From positions 3,906,001-3,970,000 of the forward strand of contig CAXXDH010000003.1 of assembly GCA_963677785.2 (NCBI GenBank): 64,000 nucleotides of DNA, in the 5' to 3' direction. Numbering within the stretch: position 1 is the stretch's first letter; each line of letters opens with the position of its first letter. Origin of the DNA: G963665495 sp963677785 (GTDB lineage Bacteria > Desulfobacterota > Desulfovibrionia > Desulfovibrionales > Desulfovibrionaceae). Under the pieces are notes generated by a model. It did no database searches. It had not been told where the DNA came from and saw only the letters and a program-made list of their open reading frames with translations. Both the position numbers and the translations under genes were made by a program. Positions 55,825-64,000 of this stretch are shown here, in pieces.

Positions 55825-55853
55825 ACATTAGCGAATATGATAATCAATTTCAA
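55825..55853 (-). promoter_or_regulatory. feoA promoter with Fur-box-like spacer
   Basis: On the minus strand TTGAAA and TAATGT are separated by 17 bases. The spacer contains a Fur-type 7-1-7 element (TGATAAT-C-AATTTCA on the plus strand, 55838-55852). The -10 is weak, but the geometry mirrors the divergent promoter. Confidence 0.5.
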
Positions 55854-56057
55854 CCAAAAAGTGTCTGATGTTGAAAAAAACATTCTTCTTCACTCGCTTT
55901 TTACAGGTTAGGGAGAATGATTGTTTATACCGCAGGTTGAAATTCATGTCAGTCAAGATTGCTGATAATTTCACAGAGTCGCTGGTAGCGGAAAAGAACA
56001 TGCAGAACAACGTTCAGAATTTTTGAGAAAACATAAAAAGGTGTGATTTTTAAAGGC

Positions 56058-56086
56058 TTGACTTTGATAATCACTATCATTAGTCT
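56058..56086 (+). promoter_or_regulatory. second feo operon promoter with Fur box
   Basis: TTGACT and TAGTCT are separated by 17 bases. The spacer holds TGATAATCACTATCA (56065-56079), a 7-1-7 Fur box with 6 of 7 arm matches. Fe-Fur binding here would block the polymerase. Confidence 0.7.
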
Positions 56087-56361
56087 AAAAAGGTCCTTTG
56101 ATGTTGGTGAGTAAGCTGCTTTGGCGACTACATGCCTAACACTGGTTTTCAGAAAAAAAGTTATATTTTTTCATGCACGTAGATTGTCAGGCAATTTTGC
56201 CCCTTTTTGATAGGTAAGCAAAAAACATACTAAAATAGTATTTAAAGTGCGGAACACCGCATATCATAATGATACAGAAATTATATCTGTATTTCGTTCT
56301 TTTGATAATTAGATATCTGGAGAACAAAGATATTCTGGAAGTAAAGGAGGAGTACGTCAGG

Positions 56362-56529
56362 ATGCAGTCGTGTGGCGGGGCAAAAACAAACGATACGAAA
56401 CCCAGGTGCGTATACACTGAAAGAAAAGGAGATTACGGGATAATAGCAGTTGCCGAACAAGGTGGAATAATCTTCGATGATGGAAAATTGTATCCGGTCA
56501 GCGATAAAAATGCCAGAGGAGCGCAATGA
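56362..56529 (+). CDS. small Cys-containing protein upstream of feoB2
   Basis: 55 residues from ATG 56362, chosen because GGAGGAG lies nine bases upstream; an open frame from 56269 has no site. The stop overlaps the feoB2 start (ATGA), which couples the two. It has Cys at 4 and 16 and a beta-like stretch GDYGIIAVAEQGGIIFDDGK. It is not FeoA and not the winged-helix FeoC. It is probably a short FeoB accessory or iron-responsive peptide. Confidence 0.6.
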   Translation: MQSCGGAKTNDTKPRCVYTERKGDYGIIAVAEQGGIIFDDGKLYPVSDKNARGAQ

Positions 56530-58697
56530 ATACGGTGCATATGGCTTTGGCGGGAAATCCGAATTCCGGCAAAACGACTCTTTTCAACTTGCTGACCGGT
56601 TCCCGGCAGCGGGTCGGCAACTACGCCGGTGTTACCGTGGAGCGTAAAGAAGGCACCTTTTCTTATCAGGACAAGGAGGTGCACATCCTGGATTTGCCCG
56701 GTTGTTATTCGCTGACCTCCTATACGCCTGAAGAAGTGGTCGCACGCGATGCGATTATGACGCGGAATCCGGAGGAACGTCCGCAAGTGGTGGTCCAGGT
56801 GCTGGATGCCACCGCATTGGAGCGCAGTCTGTATCTGACGGTGCAGTTTATGGAGTTGGGTATTCCGATCGTTTTGGCTTTGAACATGATGGATGATGCC
56901 GGACGCAAAGGATTGATCATAGACAGTGGGAAACTTTCGAGTTTACTGGGCGTGCCTGTCGTTGAAACAATTGCCAGAAGGGGAAAAGGAAAACAGGAAC
57001 TCGAAGAAATGGCCATCTTCCACGCATTGCATGCGGCGGAGGCCACTGAACCGTTGGCTATTTCCTATAGCTCCGATCTGGACGCGGCACTCGAAGAGAT
57101 GGTGCCCTTGATCCAGGAGAAAAATTTTTTCACGGACATTTATCCAGCCCGCTGGGTTGCCCTGAAGTATCTGGAAGGCGATGACGAAGTCATCAAGACG
57201 GGCTGGCGCATGAATTCACGGCTTTCCAACAAATTGGAAAGGATCACCGGACGGGTGGGCAAGCATTGCGAAAAAACTCTGCAGAACTATCCGGAAGCGA
57301 TTATCGCCGACTATCGTTACGGTTTCATCAATGGCATCCTCAAGCAGGGAGTGCTTGACCGGAAACTTTTGGGAGGACAGGCACAGCGCATGGCTTTCAG
57401 CGACAAGTTGGATCTGGTCCTGACGCATAAAATTTTAGGCCCTCTGATCATGTTCGGCGTATTGTACGGGGTATTTTACGCCACTTTCACCATCGGCGAC
57501 GTGCCCATGGGCTGGGTGGAAAGTCTGTTTGTTTTCCTGGGAGAAACCGCTGAAAATTTTCTGCCGGAAGGATTTTTACGTTCTCTTGTGGTTTCAGGAG
57601 TCATAGACGGCGTTGGCGGCGTCATTGGTTTTGTTCCGCTGATTATGATCATGTTCCTGGCCCTGACGTATTTGGAAGACGCGGGCTATATGGCGCGTAT
57701 AGCCTATATGCTCGACAGGGTGCTGCGAATTTTCGGGCTCCACGGTTGTTCTGTCATGCCTTTTCTGGTGTCGGGCGGACTGCCCGGAGGCTGCGCTGTT
57801 CCAGGGGTGATGGCAACGCGAACCCTGCGCAGTCCGAAAGAAAAGCTGGCAACATTGCTTACGGCGCCGTTCATGCCCTGCGGTGCGAAGGTGCCCGTGT
57901 TTGTGCTGCTGGCGGCGGCCTTTTTTCCCGGCGAAGAAGCCCAGGTGATGTTTTTCATCACTCTGGCGGCATGGGCTGCCGCGTTGCTGGTCTCCCTCGC
58001 CTTGCGCAGAACGCTGCTTCAGGGGGAGCCCACTCCTTTTGTCATGGAACTGCCGCCTTACCGCTTGCCCACGGTACGCGGACTCATGATCCATACCTGG
58101 GAGCGGACCTGGCAATACATCAAAAAGGCAGGTACGGTGATTCTGGCTATTTCCATTTTGCTCTGGGCCGCCATGACTTTTCCCGGACTATCCGACGAGC
58201 AGCTTGCAGCCTTTGAGGCGCAACGCGCTCAGGTAACTGCAAGCGGAGAAGCCCGCAAGGCTCAACTGGCCAGAATCGACAATCTCCAAGCCGAGCAGGC
58301 TCTGAAAAATTCCGTAGCCGGACGTATCGGGGCGTTGATCGAACCCATCACCAGTCCCGCCGGATTCGACTGGCGGGTGAACATAGCGTTGCTGGGCGGT
58401 GTGGCCGCCAAGGAAGTCATTGTTTCTTCGTTGGGTACGGCCTTTTCTTTGGGAGATGTGGTCCCGGAAGAAGCCGGGAACCTTTCCGAACGTTTATCCA
58501 AAGATCCGGACTGGAGCGTGGCCACGGCTCTGAGTCTTATGCTTTTCGTGTTGCTTTACGCACCATGTTTCATCACCGTGGTGACCATGGCTCGTGAATC
58601 CTCCTGGAGATGGGCTTTTTTCTCCGTCTGTTTCAACACCGCTATCGCGTATGTTGTGGCGGTTGTCAGCTATCAGGTTGTTTCAGCCGTGCTTTGA
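56526..58697 (+). CDS. feoB: ferrous iron transporter FeoB, paralogue 2
   Basis: 723 residues. G1 is NPNSGKTT, G3 DLPG and G4 NMMD. The Gate regions are GGLPGGCAVPGVMATRTL and PFMPCGAKVPVFVLL, the latter with the usual VP pair that paralogue 1 lacks. The two FeoB proteins are clearly related but diverged. Paired FeoB genes in other bacteria can differ in metal (Fe versus Mn) or in iron level. It has its own Fur-type promoter and is divergent from feoAB. Confidence 0.92.
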   Translation: MNTVHMALAGNPNSGKTTLFNLLTGSRQRVGNYAGVTVERKEGTFSYQDKEVHILDLPGCYSLTSYTPEEVVARDAIMTRNPEERPQVVVQVLDATALERSLYLTVQFMELGIPIVLALNMMDDAGRKGLIIDSGKLSSLLGVPVVETIARRGKGKQELEEMAIFHALHAAEATEPLAISYSSDLDAALEEMVPLIQEKNFFTDIYPARWVALKYLEGDDEVIKTGWRMNSRLSNKLERITGRVGKHCEKTLQNYPEAIIADYRYGFINGILKQGVLDRKLLGGQAQRMAFSDKLDLVLTHKILGPLIMFGVLYGVFYATFTIGDVPMGWVESLFVFLGETAENFLPEGFLRSLVVSGVIDGVGGVIGFVPLIMIMFLALTYLEDAGYMARIAYMLDRVLRIFGLHGCSVMPFLVSGGLPGGCAVPGVMATRTLRSPKEKLATLLTAPFMPCGAKVPVFVLLAAAFFPGEEAQVMFFITLAAWAAALLVSLALRRTLLQGEPTPFVMELPPYRLPTVRGLMIHTWERTWQYIKKAGTVILAISILLWAAMTFPGLSDEQLAAFEAQRAQVTASGEARKAQLARIDNLQAEQALKNSVAGRIGALIEPITSPAGFDWRVNIALLGGVAAKEVIVSSLGTAFSLGDVVPEEAGNLSERLSKDPDWSVATALSLMLFVLLYAPCFITVVTMARESSWRWAFFSVCFNTAIAYVVAVVSYQVVSAVL

Positions 58698-58738
58698 GAT
58701 ACATTTACCTCCACTGCAGAATCCAACCCAAACGACAG

Positions 58739-58764
58739 CCAAAACCGCCTTCGGGCGGTTTTGG
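58739..58764. terminator. terminator between feoB2 and the Sel1-SBP gene
   Basis: Perfect 11-bp stem CCAAAACCGCC / GGCGGTTTTGG with a TTCG loop. T-rich arms on either strand and the convergent genes suggest bidirectional use. Confidence 0.85.
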
Positions 58765-58776
58765 CATTTGGCGGCG

Positions 58777-60960
58777 TCAATTTTCGGCAGCCGTTGTGTG
58801 CGCATCTCCGTTGGAGCTGTTTTGCGTGGAACCTGAAGTATCAACCAGGCGGGTGGCGTAAAAGGGAATGGCGCTACCGCCATTCCAGGCTCGGGGCAAG
58901 GATTCAATACGCGGTCCGAGGATGAACGCGTGGGTCGGACTGAACAACGGAAGCCAGGCCGCATCTTTTTCCACGATCCGGCGATCGAGTTCCCGGTAGT
59001 TTTTGCAACGCGCCTCCGGAGTGGAAAGCGTCCGGGAGGCATTGATTTGTCGGATGGCCTCTTTGTCCGTGAAATTCAGCGAATTCTTACGAGTACCAGG
59101 AGGGGTGAAAAAGGGGGTAAAAAAGGTGTCTGGATCATTGAAATCCGCTTCCCAGAGCTGCGCGTACGCGGGTGCCTTACCCTTGTTACGCAGTTCAAAA
59201 AACGCGTTTTCGTCCATGGAAACAATATGGACGGTGAATCCGGCCTGTTCGGCCATTGCCTTCAATTGGGTGTTCAAACGAGCCATGATGTCGTTCCACT
59301 GGTTCACCTGTACGAGCGTCAGCTCCGCTGATGTCGCCCCGGCTTCCTGCAACAGCTCACGCGCGCGTGGCGGATTATAGGTAAGCTCCTGAGCGTTTCC
59401 CGGCGTACAAAGCATGCCTTGTGGAAGCACGCCGTTGACCATCTGCCCCTGTCCGCGAAAAAGCAAAGCCAGCAGACGCTCACGGTCAATGGCATGCAAG
59501 AAGGCCTGGCGGATTCGAACATCGTTGAAGGGGGGCAGGTTTTGGTTCAGGGTGACAAAGAGCAGAGCCATGCGCCGGACTGTCTGAATTCTGTCTTTCC
59601 AGGTCTGGAAATTGCGAAAATAGGAGAGGAGTTCGGGCGCTTCGGCAGTGTCCAGCACATCCAGTTGCCCGCCGGTAAACAGTTGCTTCAATTTGCGCGT
59701 ACGGTTTTGCAGCAGAATATGTACGCCGTCGATCCGGGCAGGACCTCGGAAATAGCCTTGATAGGTGCTCAGATAGGCCCCTTTGCGTCCGGACAGCCGT
59801 GCTAGCGCGAAAGGGCCGCTGCCGCAGGTAGTCGCAGGGCTGCGCCCGTAGGCGTTGCCCAGAGCTTCAACAAAGGATTTATTCAGGACGGATGCCCAGG
59901 GCGTGGCAAGAAGAGAAAGCAACGGAGCATAGGGTTTGTGCAGTGTGATGCGTACCTTGCGGTTGTCCGTTGCGCTCACATTCTTGACGTTTTTGAAAAG
60001 ACGCGCGTTATAGGAGCTGGTGGCTGGAGCGAGCAGGCGCTTGAAGGTAAAGACCACGTCCTGCGCGCTGAGCGTATCGCCGTTGTGAAACTGGATATTG
60101 TCGCGCAGGGTAAAGGAATAGCTTTTGCCGTCGGCGGAAATGTCCCATTTGGTTGCCAGGCCGGGCACGACAGATGTCGAACCGTCCGGGAGCGTGGCGT
60201 ATTCCACCAGCCGGTCATAGATATTTACGGCAAGCACGGCATTGGCGCTGGTTCGCTGGGGATCGGCAGTTTCAGGCAGCGCGGGCAAAGCCATGCGCAG
60301 GGTTTTCGGCGTGATGAGTTGTTCGATGGTCCGCCCCTCACCAGGCGAGTAGCCGTTCTGGACGGATTGGGCAGAGTCGGGAAGGGGGGTGTCTCCAATC
60401 TGAGGCATTTCCGGTATTGGGGCAGAGGAAGCCCCCGTGTGCCAGCTTGAGGCCAGATCCTGGCCAAGAGCGAGCTGGTCCGGCGAGAGGAGCTCCTTGA
60501 CATTTTCCCTGTTGCGCAGGGCATTGATGTTGCCGTTCCTTGCCGCGATATCGAACCAGATGAAAGCCTGCACCAGATCCTGCCGCCCGCCGTTTCCTTG
60601 TTTAAAAAGCAGTCCCAGGTTGTTTTGCGCGTTGGTGTGCCCCTGTTCGGCTGCCAGCCGGTACCAGGCACGGGCTTTGACAAAATCCCGCGGCAGATAA
60701 CTGCCCTGCGCGTATAACAGCCCGATACAGTATTGGGCGCGTTTGTCGCCTTGTTTGGCCAGTGGTGCCAGGATTTCAAAGCCTACCCGGAAATCTCCGT
60801 TTTGCAAGGCATGCAGTCCGGTTTGAAAGTTGCGATCGGCTATTGCCCCAATCGCGTCGGCCGGCAACGCGTACGCCGGAGTGGGACCAAGCAGCACGAC
60901 TGCAATGATGCTTCCCAGGGCGGTCAAACGACTTACGGTCAGAAATAAGGAACGTAGCAT
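58777..60960 (-). CDS. Sel1-repeat protein fused to an SBP_bac_5 peptide-binding domain
   Basis: 727 residues. A signal peptide (about 1-31) is followed by two to three Sel1/TPR-like repeats (about 50-150, for example AQYCIGLLYAQGSYLPRDFV and AQNNLGLLFKQGNGGRQDLV). A linker leads to a full SBP_bac_5 domain (about 220-700; strands WDISADGKSYSFTLRDNIQF and SAQDVVFTFKRLL). Such domains bind oligopeptides or nickel-type ligands for ABC importers. No permease or ATPase genes are next to it. Fusion of a scaffold repeat to a binding protein is unusual. Confidence 0.85.
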   Translation of the reverse strand: MLRSLFLTVSRLTALGSIIAVVLLGPTPAYALPADAIGAIADRNFQTGLHALQNGDFRVGFEILAPLAKQGDKRAQYCIGLLYAQGSYLPRDFVKARAWYRLAAEQGHTNAQNNLGLLFKQGNGGRQDLVQAFIWFDIAARNGNINALRNRENVKELLSPDQLALGQDLASSWHTGASSAPIPEMPQIGDTPLPDSAQSVQNGYSPGEGRTIEQLITPKTLRMALPALPETADPQRTSANAVLAVNIYDRLVEYATLPDGSTSVVPGLATKWDISADGKSYSFTLRDNIQFHNGDTLSAQDVVFTFKRLLAPATSSYNARLFKNVKNVSATDNRKVRITLHKPYAPLLSLLATPWASVLNKSFVEALGNAYGRSPATTCGSGPFALARLSGRKGAYLSTYQGYFRGPARIDGVHILLQNRTRKLKQLFTGGQLDVLDTAEAPELLSYFRNFQTWKDRIQTVRRMALLFVTLNQNLPPFNDVRIRQAFLHAIDRERLLALLFRGQGQMVNGVLPQGMLCTPGNAQELTYNPPRARELLQEAGATSAELTLVQVNQWNDIMARLNTQLKAMAEQAGFTVHIVSMDENAFFELRNKGKAPAYAQLWEADFNDPDTFFTPFFTPPGTRKNSLNFTDKEAIRQINASRTLSTPEARCKNYRELDRRIVEKDAAWLPLFSPTHAFILGPRIESLPRAWNGGSAIPFYATRLVDTSGSTQNSSNGDAHTTAAEN

Positions 60961-61125
60961 AGAGTAAATTTACTTCAGTACTCCAGGAAATGTAAAGCTT
61001 GCCAGTGGGCAGTGTCGGAATTGAACTCAACTGCATCTTGATTTGCCCCCCACGGCGGGATAGGCTAAGAATGCTATCTCAAAATGAATGGATCCCTTGT
61101 ACGGGGTTTAGCTGGAGGTTTTTTC

Positions 61126-61653
61126 ATGAAGAATTTGAATAGACGTATCTGGAAAGGAATACTGTATTTGCTGGCGGGGCTGCTTCTGCTGCTTGGTGCT
61201 TGCCAGCCGCAGGTGCCGCCGCCCCTCCCGCCGCTTCCTCCGGATCAGCCCACTTACCGTACGGAACGGGTGACCGCGGACGCGCTCAATGTGCGCAGAT
61301 CTCCAAGCAATCAGGGAGAGATTCTCACGGTGTTGCCGAAGGGCTGCATGGTGGAAATAGCCGGACGTGATGGCGACTGGATTCAGATTCTGACACCCAG
61401 AAAGCGATACGGCTGGGTGTTCGGCGCGTATCTGACCGGTTTTAACGACATCAAACGGCGCCATTCCGCCAGAGAAACCGGCAAATCCCGTCCCGCCATC
61501 CCGCAGGGTGTAGGCAACAGGGATCGGAATTTGAAGACGTATCCCGACCTTCCCTCCAACGTGCCGGCGGACGTCAACGGTACGGCCACTCCTGGAGGGA
61601 CGCCTGTTCGAGGTGATGATTTCCCGTCCGGATTTGACGGTGCCGCAGAATAA
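61126..61653 (+). CDS. SH3-domain lipoprotein
   Basis: 175 residues from ATG 61126, seven bases after GGAGG. A lipoprotein signal (lipobox LLLGAC, Cys26) is followed by a Pro-rich linker (QVPPPLPPLPPDQP) and a bacterial SH3 domain (about 46-105; VTADALNVRRSPSNQGEI and GDWIQILTPRKRYGWVFGAY). SH3_3 domains commonly bind peptidoglycan. The tail is disordered. It is a stand-alone envelope protein. Confidence 0.85.
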   Translation: MKNLNRRIWKGILYLLAGLLLLLGACQPQVPPPLPPLPPDQPTYRTERVTADALNVRRSPSNQGEILTVLPKGCMVEIAGRDGDWIQILTPRKRYGWVFGAYLTGFNDIKRRHSARETGKSRPAIPQGVGNRDRNLKTYPDLPSNVPADVNGTATPGGTPVRGDDFPSGFDGAAE

Positions 61654-61662
61654 ATACTTTTA

Positions 61663-61691
61663 GTTTCCGGCGAGCTTAGCTCGCCGGAAAC
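61663..61691. terminator. terminator between the SH3 lipoprotein and AOR genes
   Basis: Perfect 13-bp stem GTTTCCGGCGAGC / GCTCGCCGGAAAC with a TTA loop lies 9 bases after the lipoprotein stop and 3 bases before the convergent AOR stop. It is likely shared. Confidence 0.85.
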
Positions 61692-61694
61692 GTT

Positions 61695-63437
61695 TCATGC
61701 GCCTAGTTCCCTGACGGCTTCGATATAGCTGCTGCGGACATTTTCCATGTATTCGGTATCGATGGGGCCCTTCCAGGTAGTGATTTCCGAGTAGCGCTTG
61801 GGAATTTTCACATCTTCCGGTTTATAGCCGCACCGGAATTTCAATTGCCAGCGTTTGCGGCGGATGTTTTCGCTCGCTGCATCAAGCCCGGCTGCGAGAG
61901 GGGCGTCTCCGATGCTTTCCAGGGCTGTCTGCAGGCGCTCTTCACTATAGACCCCGCGTGCGAAAAGACAGGCTACCATGCAGGTCAGCATGACGCGGCC
62001 GTGTTCGTCCTTGAGCATGTGAGCAACCGCGGCATCCACGTTTTTATCCTTGGCTTTTTGATCGTACGAATACCCGCCGCTGTCCAGGTGCGAGTGGCGG
62101 AATCCCTGGGACTGGGAGACGAAAAAAACTTCACCGGTGCCGTATCCGGCCATTTCCTGGCCAAGCACGCAGGCAAAATCCGCGCCTCCGTATCGCTGTG
62201 CGGCTTTGAGAGTGCCCTGGGCAAGGGTGGCGTAGAATTTGTTCGTCATATGTCCGAGATGCGAAATGGCCCGGCGGTAGTTGGCGACGTTGTCGAATTC
62301 CAGAGGTACGATTGTTTCGTGCTCGCTGATCAATCCTTTCTGGAAGGCTTCGGTGGCCCAGGCCAGGGCGATGCCCGCGCTGATGCCGTCCAGACCCATT
62401 TTTTCGGTTTCATCCAAAATGGCGAGCATGTCCATGGAGTTGCTCATACCGAGCATGGATCCGTGGGCGAATACGGTTTCATGATCGTAGGAAACCTGGC
62501 GGTAGATGTAGTCGTGTTTTTTCCCGACGAGCTGGCGGACCAGGCCGATGTGGATACAGCCCACAGGACACCCCGAACAGGCTGCCTGGCGCAGAAGCAG
62601 ATCATTGGCCAGCACTTCGCCGGACAGGGTTTTGATTTTGTCGCTGGACGTGGCCTGCATGTTGTTCCAGGGCAGGGCTTTCAGTTCGTTGAGAGCCGCC
62701 ATGTTCACCGGCGTGCCCAGGTCGTAGTATTTGGTCATCATTTCGGTTTGGGTCAGCAGCTGGTGGATTTCCTTGAAATACTGCGCGTAGGCTTTGCCTT
62801 CGGGCGCGGGCAGGCTGGAATCGCCTTTGACAACAACCGCTTTGAGTTTTTTGCTGCCCAGTACCGCGCCGCAGCCCAGACGGCCGAAATGGCGGTAAGT
62901 GTCCACGTTGATGCAGGCCATGGACGAAAGATTTTCTCCGGCCGGGCCGATGCGCATGGTGGAACGGTGGCCGGACGCGCCTTTTCCAAAGCGCCTGAAG
63001 TATTTGCCCGACGCCAGAGCTTCCAGGCCGGCAAGGTAAGGAATTTCATGAAACCGAATGTCCCGTGCGCCGATTTCCATGCAAGTCAGGGTACGGGCTT
63101 TGCCGGTGAACATGATGGCGTCCAGTCCGGCAAAGCGGATGGACAGCCCCAGGCGTCCGCCGGCATGGCTTTCGGTGTATTGTTCGTTATACGGAGATTT
63201 GAAACCGCAAACCACTTTGCTCATCAGCGGGAAATAGCCCGTAAGGGGGCCGACGGCGAAAATAATGGGCTGCCTGGGGTCCAAGGCCGGAGCTGCGACA
63301 TCACCGAATTTTTCAAAAAGCGCAGCGGCCAGGCCGCTGCCGCCTAAATGGGATGAGCGGTCGGCAACGTTGATGATTTTTCCGGTTTCTGAATTTAGAT
63401 CCACATGCAGTACGCGGGATGTCGTATTATCGGGCAT
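61695..63437 (-). CDS. aor: aldehyde:ferredoxin oxidoreductase (tungsten-type)
   Basis: 580 residues from ATG 63437, with GGAGGAAAGCG; a codon at 63458 is further inside the upstream gene. The AOR fold is shown by VLHVDLNSETGKI, GGSGLAAALF and the domain-2 [4Fe-4S] motif CSGCPVGC, with a later Cys in LTCMVACLFARG. AOR enzymes oxidise aldehydes to acids with bis-pterin tungsten and pass electrons to ferredoxin. The start overlaps the polyferredoxin gene by 11 bases, so the two are co-translated. The substrate range is unknown; amino-acid-derived aldehydes would suit this genome. Confidence 0.92.
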   Translation of the reverse strand: MPDNTTSRVLHVDLNSETGKIINVADRSSHLGGSGLAAALFEKFGDVAAPALDPRQPIIFAVGPLTGYFPLMSKVVCGFKSPYNEQYTESHAGGRLGLSIRFAGLDAIMFTGKARTLTCMEIGARDIRFHEIPYLAGLEALASGKYFRRFGKGASGHRSTMRIGPAGENLSSMACINVDTYRHFGRLGCGAVLGSKKLKAVVVKGDSSLPAPEGKAYAQYFKEIHQLLTQTEMMTKYYDLGTPVNMAALNELKALPWNNMQATSSDKIKTLSGEVLANDLLLRQAACSGCPVGCIHIGLVRQLVGKKHDYIYRQVSYDHETVFAHGSMLGMSNSMDMLAILDETEKMGLDGISAGIALAWATEAFQKGLISEHETIVPLEFDNVANYRRAISHLGHMTNKFYATLAQGTLKAAQRYGGADFACVLGQEMAGYGTGEVFFVSQSQGFRHSHLDSGGYSYDQKAKDKNVDAAVAHMLKDEHGRVMLTCMVACLFARGVYSEERLQTALESIGDAPLAAGLDAASENIRRKRWQLKFRCGYKPEDVKIPKRYSEITTWKGPIDTEYMENVRSSYIEAVRELGA

Positions 63438-63879
63438 CGCTTTCCTCCACCAGGTCATCGGAGTCGGCGTCCGAAAGGTCTTTATCTTTGAGCGTCAGAC
63501 AGTTGTGCGGACAAAATTCCACACAACGTCCGCAGTGAATGCAGACATAGGGGAGTCCGTTATCCGGATCCAGATAGATGGCGTCCACAGGACAAGCCTT
63601 GGCGCATTGGCCGCAGCGGATGCATGCTTTAAGTTTGGGAATGACTCCCCCGCCTTTTCTGGGAATCAGAGCTTCTGTCGGACATGCGGCTGCGCAGGGA
63701 GGCGGATCGCAGGCCAGACAGTATCTGGCTTCGAATCCGGTACTCATGCCACCTACGGAATTGATGTGAATCCCGGCTCGCAGCCAGGAGATTTCCTTGT
63801 GCACCAATCGAGCGCAAGCCAGCGAGCAGGAGTGACAGCCTATACAGCGTTCGATCCTGTTTGCGCGTAGCACTTTCAT
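63427..63879 (-). CDS. four-cluster [4Fe-4S] ferredoxin, AOR electron-transfer subunit
   Basis: 150 residues. Sixteen cysteines form four [4Fe-4S] motifs: CIGCHSCSLAC, CLACDPPPCAAAC, CIRCGQCAKAC and CIHCGRCVEFC. The layout resembles HycB/DmsB-type iron-sulfur subunits and the AorB-like partners of AOR. It carries electrons between AOR and another redox protein. An acidic C-terminal tail ends the protein. It is the first gene of the pair in the window. Confidence 0.92.
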   Translation of the reverse strand: MKVLRANRIERCIGCHSCSLACARLVHKEISWLRAGIHINSVGGMSTGFEARYCLACDPPPCAAACPTEALIPRKGGGVIPKLKACIRCGQCAKACPVDAIYLDPDNGLPYVCIHCGRCVEFCPHNCLTLKDKDLSDADSDDLVEESDAR

Positions 63880-64000
63880 AAACGACTCCTGTTACAACAC
63901 AAAGCGCGGCGCCGGAATCTTTCCTTCAGTCAGCAAATTCAGAGTACAACGGCATGGCAGCTGTGTTTATTCCGATTACTGCGCCATCTCACGAATCCAT
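63880..64000. other. right edge, no feature called
   Basis: 121 bases upstream of the ferredoxin gene. A short minus-strand frame ending GKIPAPRFVL just before the ferredoxin site may be the end of another gene outside the window, but no frame is open long enough to decide. Confidence 0.3.

Larger units (their letters stand above)
55547..56361. promoter_or_regulatory. divergent feo control region (815 bp)
   Basis: The region lies between feoA (minus) and the second feo operon (plus). It contains two promoters with Fur-box-like spacers, listed separately, and two leaders of about 270 bases each. In the feoA leader there are an 11-bp perfect hairpin (TTTTGATTTTT-ATCC-inverse, 55743-55768), a second small stem (ATTAGG/CCTAAT, 55770-55787) followed by a T-run on the plus strand, and a further GATAAT element at 55964-55969. 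No gene is visible. Confidence 0.6.

Noticed and set aside
61010..61045. Second tRNA T-arm-like sequence (TTCAATTC on the minus strand)
   Set aside because: The flanking bases do not pair into a 5-bp stem and no acceptor or variable arm is present.
61845..63347. 500-codon open frame opposite the AOR gene
   Set aside because: Shadow of a clear AOR gene; no site, no domain.
1..64000. CRISPR array or complete prophage
   Set aside because: No regularly spaced direct repeats and no structural phage gene cluster; VgrG alone belongs to type VI secretion.

Overview
The window looks like chromosomal DNA of an anaerobic sulfidogenic deltaproteobacterium of the Desulfovibrionaceae type. This is inferred from gene content: a tungsten-type aldehyde ferredoxin oxidoreductase with a polyferredoxin partner, FeoA plus two FeoB paralogues, amino-acid catabolism (aminotransferase, iron-sulfur serine dehydratase, branched-chain amino-acid importer), and sigma-54 activators with readable -24/-12 promoters. 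No rRNA, complete tRNA or species marker is present, so the genus is left open.

Layout. 1-1511 is the 5' part of a PAS-PAS histidine kinase (minus strand, cut by the window edge). 1758-2084 is a secreted protein with four CX3C motifs. 2305-8279 (minus) is a gabT-livKHMGF operon. A sigma-54 promoter and two perfect dyads (GATTCA-N4-TGAATC) lie before it, and the PAS-PAS-AAA+ activator gene (8657-10438) lies immediately upstream. 10935-13046 holds a GAF-PAS-GGDEF diguanylate cyclase and a coiled-coil protein. 13447-15640 is an insertion-sequence scar (IS1182-type copy inside an IS21 istB remnant). It abuts a metal-envelope operon (zraP, a His/Gly lipoprotein, a broken membrane protein) read divergently from zraSR; zraP has a near-consensus sigma-54 promoter and repeated half-sites upstream. 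20243-22880 is a serine dehydratase-amino acid permease operon. A second IS1182-type copy and an IS66 remnant follow, then three glycosyltransferase genes (25022-28460).

28526-34453 is accessory: a GNAT gene split by an IS3-type element with a 5-bp target duplication, an orphan T6SS VgrG with a glycine-rich hydrophobic insert, a small lipoprotein and a TPR protein. 34689-41461 carries wrbA, a lone receiver, a lipoprotein, a PilZ protein fused in frame to an HMA (CopZ-like) domain with its own internal ribosome binding site, a DHH phosphoesterase, an alpha/beta hydrolase-VOC pair, a tRNA-Leu 3'-half fragment next to a serine-recombinase remnant, and an adenosine-deaminase-like gene. 41695-52969 is core metabolism and envelope: glucan phosphorylase, dUTPase, an SbcD/SbcC-like (YhaO/YhaN) pair, a surface-carbohydrate protein and Lnt. 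53152-58697 is a divergent iron-transport locus (feoAB and a second feoB) with Fur-box-like sites inside both promoter spacers and long leaders. The end holds a Sel1-SBP_bac_5 fusion, an SH3 lipoprotein and the AOR/ferredoxin pair.

Common threads are sigma-54/enhancer control of amino-acid and metal stress genes, envelope metal handling, c-di-GMP signalling (one GGDEF, one PilZ) and repeated IS damage. No CRISPR array, complete prophage or multi-gene defence system was recognised. The strongest candidate novelties are the PilZ-HMA fusion, the twin-CX3C secreted protein and the VgrG insert.
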